Assembly: GCA_029858145.1 (NCBI GenBank)
Contig: JAOUFP010000179.1
Coordinates: forward strand, 1 to 6,437
DNA from: Nitrospirota bacterium
GTDB lineage: Bacteria > Nitrospirota > Thermodesulfovibrionia > Thermodesulfovibrionales > UBA6898
Direction of reading: 5' to 3'
Length of the DNA: 6,437 bases
Shown: positions 5,004 through 6,437 of the stretch, one piece after another
Layout of the letters: each line of letters starts with the position of its first letter
Position numbering within the stretch: position 1 is the stretch's first letter
Program-made: the position numbers and the translations under genes
The notes under the pieces: model-generated
The model's database searches: none
Seen by the model: only the letters and a program-made list of their open reading frames with translations
What the model was told of the DNA's origin: nothing

Positions 5004-5207
5004 TTATGCAAGACGTTTTTTTCCCTTCCTCTTGTCGCCTGAATTAACGACTTTTACTCCCATATCTTCAAGGAGCCCCAGAAAACGCTCGAGTTCATCG
5101 AGCGGGAAGAACTCAGCCGGAAACGCATCGTTGAGTTCCTGCCAGGTGAGCATCCCCCGTTTTACTCCCAGTTCCAGCAGTGAATCCATTACATCCTGCT
5201 TCTTCAT
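5004..5207 (-). CDS. Free-standing sigma-70 region 1.1-like protein
   Basis: The 67-residue product reads almost end to end like region 1.1 of primary sigma factors: LLELGVKRGMLTWQELNDAF (10-29), then PLDELERFLGLLEDMGVKVV (35-54), matching the family pattern of a G-x-LT-x-x-E-hN-D motif, an acidic loop, and LEDMGI-x-V. In RpoD this domain folds as a small helical bundle, blocks DNA binding by free sigma and occupies the RNA polymerase channel until promoter opening. Here no sigma regions 1.2-4 follow: the protein ends in a basic tail (KRKGKKRLA). Eight acidic residues lie between 24 and 48, with one basic. The ATG at 5207 is chosen because GGAGGAGG (5214-5221) is 6 nt from it but abuts the alternative TTG at 5213. 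A role as a polymerase or DNA-channel regulator is inference. It is a single gene, divergent from the DUF445 gene. Confidence 0.75.
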   Translation of the reverse strand: MKKQDVMDSLLELGVKRGMLTWQELNDAFPAEFFPLDELERFLGLLEDMGVKVVNSGDKRKGKKRLA

Positions 5208-5239
5208 CTTCAACCTCCTCCGCGTTTTGCCTCTGGCTT

Positions 5240-5249
5240 CAGCATGCTG
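5240..5249. repeat. 10-bp palindrome CAGCATGCTG
   Basis: A perfect palindrome lies about 33 bp upstream of the sigma-1.1-like gene start, in the divergent space shared with the DUF445 gene. It could be an operator or a small hairpin in the leader. No good promoter could be picked for the minus-strand gene. Confidence 0.25.
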
Positions 5250-5391
5250 TGCTTTTCGGCCATGCCTGCTGCCATTGCACTTACAAAAACATCGCTATAA
5301 ACGCCATCAATAATACAGCTTACTTATGAAGAAATTGTGAATACCATGCAAGACCTCACCCCGCACGTGGATGTCTTTGGGAGAATTCCTT

Positions 5392-5397
5392 TATAAT
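5392..5397 (+). promoter_or_regulatory. Perfect -10 box upstream of the DUF445 gene
   Basis: TATAAT preceded by T and followed by G lies 42 bp before the chosen ATG at 5440. Positions 16-18 bp upstream hold only poor -35 matches (around 5368-5375). Transcription would start near 5404, downstream of the in-frame ATG at 5371, which argues against that earlier start. Confidence 0.45.
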
Positions 5398-5439
5398 GAA
5401 ATCAGACGACAGCCAAACCGGTCCACAGGAATTTTTTTT

Positions 5440-6327
5440 ATGAGCGCAGGCATGAACAGTTCATTGAATAAAGGCATACACTTCCTCGGCAGGTACCTGA
5501 TCCTGACGGTTTTTATCCTCCTCTGCGCAACTCTGTTCGCCTTCGCAGCAGGCGTTGCCCTTCCTTTTTCGCCACTTGTCGTCCAGGTCCTCGCGGGAGG
5601 ATTCATCGGCGGCATTACGAACAAGATCGCGATCAGAATGCTCTTTGAGAAGAACTGGTATCTGCCCGGTTCCGGGGTGCTGCTTAAACAACAAAGGGAG
5701 ATAATCGAGTCGCTCGCCACGACCGTCGAGGACCATCTTATCAACCGGGAGATGCTGCAGGAGGAATTGAGAAAACTTCTCGCCCCGATGAAAATCGGAA
5801 AGGTCGAGCAGATACTCAACCAGGTCATAGAAGAGTTTCGTGACGATGTCCTTGCGTACCTGAAGGCGGAAAAAACCCGGAGTGAAATCACGCTGACGCT
5901 CAGAACGCGCCTCGGCTTTCTCGGCAAATTTCTGAACGTGACCCGCATTAAGGAGTATGAGGAAATGGCGGCGACGATAGTGGCCGAAATGGAAAAAAGA
6001 ATATCGGATTTCAGGGTATCGCGCCAGATGCTTGCGAAGACAATCCAGCGAATCGGAACGCTTGAGGATTTCCTCTTCAAACCGAAGAATGAACTCCTGT
6101 TAAAACATTACAACTCGGACAAGTCCGTCGCCGAACTTCTGCTTCAGAAAATAAATATCAGAAAAATGGTGGTCGATAAGCTCTCAGAGTATGAGCCCGA
6201 GCAGGTGCGGGATATCATTGAAGACAATATAAGGACACACCTCCTCTGGCTGGAGGTCTTTGGGGTCTTTCTCGGCATGCTTTTCTCGGCGGCGGTCACC
6301 CTGATGCAGGACCTGCTTCCGGGCTGA
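5440..6327 (+). CDS. DUF445 family membrane protein
   Basis: From the ATG at 5440 the product is 295 residues. Two hydrophobic segments come first (about 17-39 and 44-60). The second runs into GGFIGGITNKIAIRMLFE (53-70), the hallmark of DUF445 (YheB/YjiN-like) proteins. A long, charged, mostly helical middle (about 80-265) follows, and a final hydrophobic helix (about 270-288, FGVFLGMLFSAAVTLMQ) returns to the membrane. The family is found in many bacteria; its biochemical role is not settled. The frame is open back to 5371, but that ATG has no ribosome site and lies upstream of the likely transcription start. The ATG at 5440 has AGGA 9 nt upstream; 5452 is a further option. Single gene, divergent from the sigma-1.1-like gene. 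Envelope function is likely, substrate unknown. Confidence 0.85.
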   Translation: MSAGMNSSLNKGIHFLGRYLILTVFILLCATLFAFAAGVALPFSPLVVQVLAGGFIGGITNKIAIRMLFEKNWYLPGSGVLLKQQREIIESLATTVEDHLINREMLQEELRKLLAPMKIGKVEQILNQVIEEFRDDVLAYLKAEKTRSEITLTLRTRLGFLGKFLNVTRIKEYEEMAATIVAEMEKRISDFRVSRQMLAKTIQRIGTLEDFLFKPKNELLLKHYNSDKSVAELLLQKINIRKMVVDKLSEYEPEQVRDIIEDNIRTHLLWLEVFGVFLGMLFSAAVTLMQDLLPG

Positions 6328-6370
6328 TTATTGCTTCAGCAACAAAATAGAACACGAAAAAATGCGCCCG

Positions 6371-6399
6371 AGGGAAATATTCAGGCTTGCTTATTCCCT
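6371..6399 (+). terminator. Possible hairpin after the DUF445 gene
   Basis: AGGGAAATA (6371-6379) can pair with TATTCCCT (6392-6399) with one bulged A around a 12-nt loop, 44 bp after the DUF445 stop. Only a broken T-run follows (CATTCTTTAC), so it is a weak terminator candidate. The remaining bases to the window end hold no gene I can support. Confidence 0.3.
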
Positions 6400-6437
6400 G
6401 CATTCTTTACTACTATAGGCAGAAAGGCTCAGCGTCA

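Noticed and set aside
5208..5213. TTG start two codons before the sigma-1.1-like ATG
   Set aside because: The GGAGGAGG ribosome site directly abuts the TTG, leaving no spacing, whereas the ATG at 5207 sits at a normal 6 nt.
5371..5439. Longer start for the DUF445 protein (23 extra residues)
   Set aside because: No ribosome site precedes 5371, and a perfect TATAAT lies inside the extension, so transcription probably begins after it. The extra residues are polar and precede the first membrane segment without family support.
5391..6080. Minus-strand open frame of 229 codons opposite the DUF445 gene
   Set aside because: It is a mirror of a real gene with clear family motifs; its own product is Ser/Arg-rich with no domain I recognise.
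1..6437. CRISPR arrays, tRNA or rRNA genes, toxin-antitoxin pairs
   Set aside because: No regularly spaced direct repeats, no tRNA cloverleaf and no rRNA-like sequence were seen. The small genes are single rather than paired, so a toxin-antitoxin reading has no support.

Overview
The window looks like ordinary chromosomal DNA of a Gram-negative, diderm bacterium with mid-range GC, carrying the end of an insertion sequence at its left edge. An outer-membrane Slp-type lipoprotein, a DUF445 membrane protein, a GAF-GGDEF signalling protein, a long LOG-like protein and several very small zinc-ribbon proteins together recall Nitrospirota or deltaproteobacterial-type genomes. That placement is inference from gene style, not from a marker gene.

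Layout. 1-317 (minus): N-terminal part of an HTH/integrase-type transposase, cut by the window edge. 318-654: intergenic, with the transposase upstream region, an inverted repeat and a good promoter for the next gene. 655-963 (plus): 102-residue zinc-ribbon protein with a C-terminal membrane anchor. 986-1468 (minus): Slp-family lipoprotein, preceded by a 12-codon ORF with a much stronger ribosome binding site whose stop overlaps the slp start. 1679-2710 (plus): LOG-like Rossmann protein with N- and C-terminal extensions. 2766-4193 (minus): pseudo-receiver/GAF/GGDEF diguanylate cyclase. 4194-4617: 424 bp without a gene but rich in inverted repeats, ending in a promoter and a structured leader. 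4618-4782 (plus): 54-residue four-cysteine protein, closed by a clear intrinsic terminator. 4860-4917: nested inverted repeat of unknown role. 5004-5207 (minus): 67-residue protein that reads as a free-standing sigma-70 region 1.1 domain. 5440-6327 (plus): DUF445 membrane protein. 6328-6437: no gene seen.

There is no long operon: almost every gene is a single unit and neighbours are divergent or convergent. Themes are the cell envelope (Slp, DUF445, anchored zinc ribbon) and regulation (c-di-GMP synthesis, the sigma-1.1-like protein, small Cys proteins). Nothing shows that they work as one system. The best candidates for something undescribed are the solitary sigma-1.1-like protein, the leader ORF coupled to slp, and the hairpin-dense locus around the 54-residue protein.
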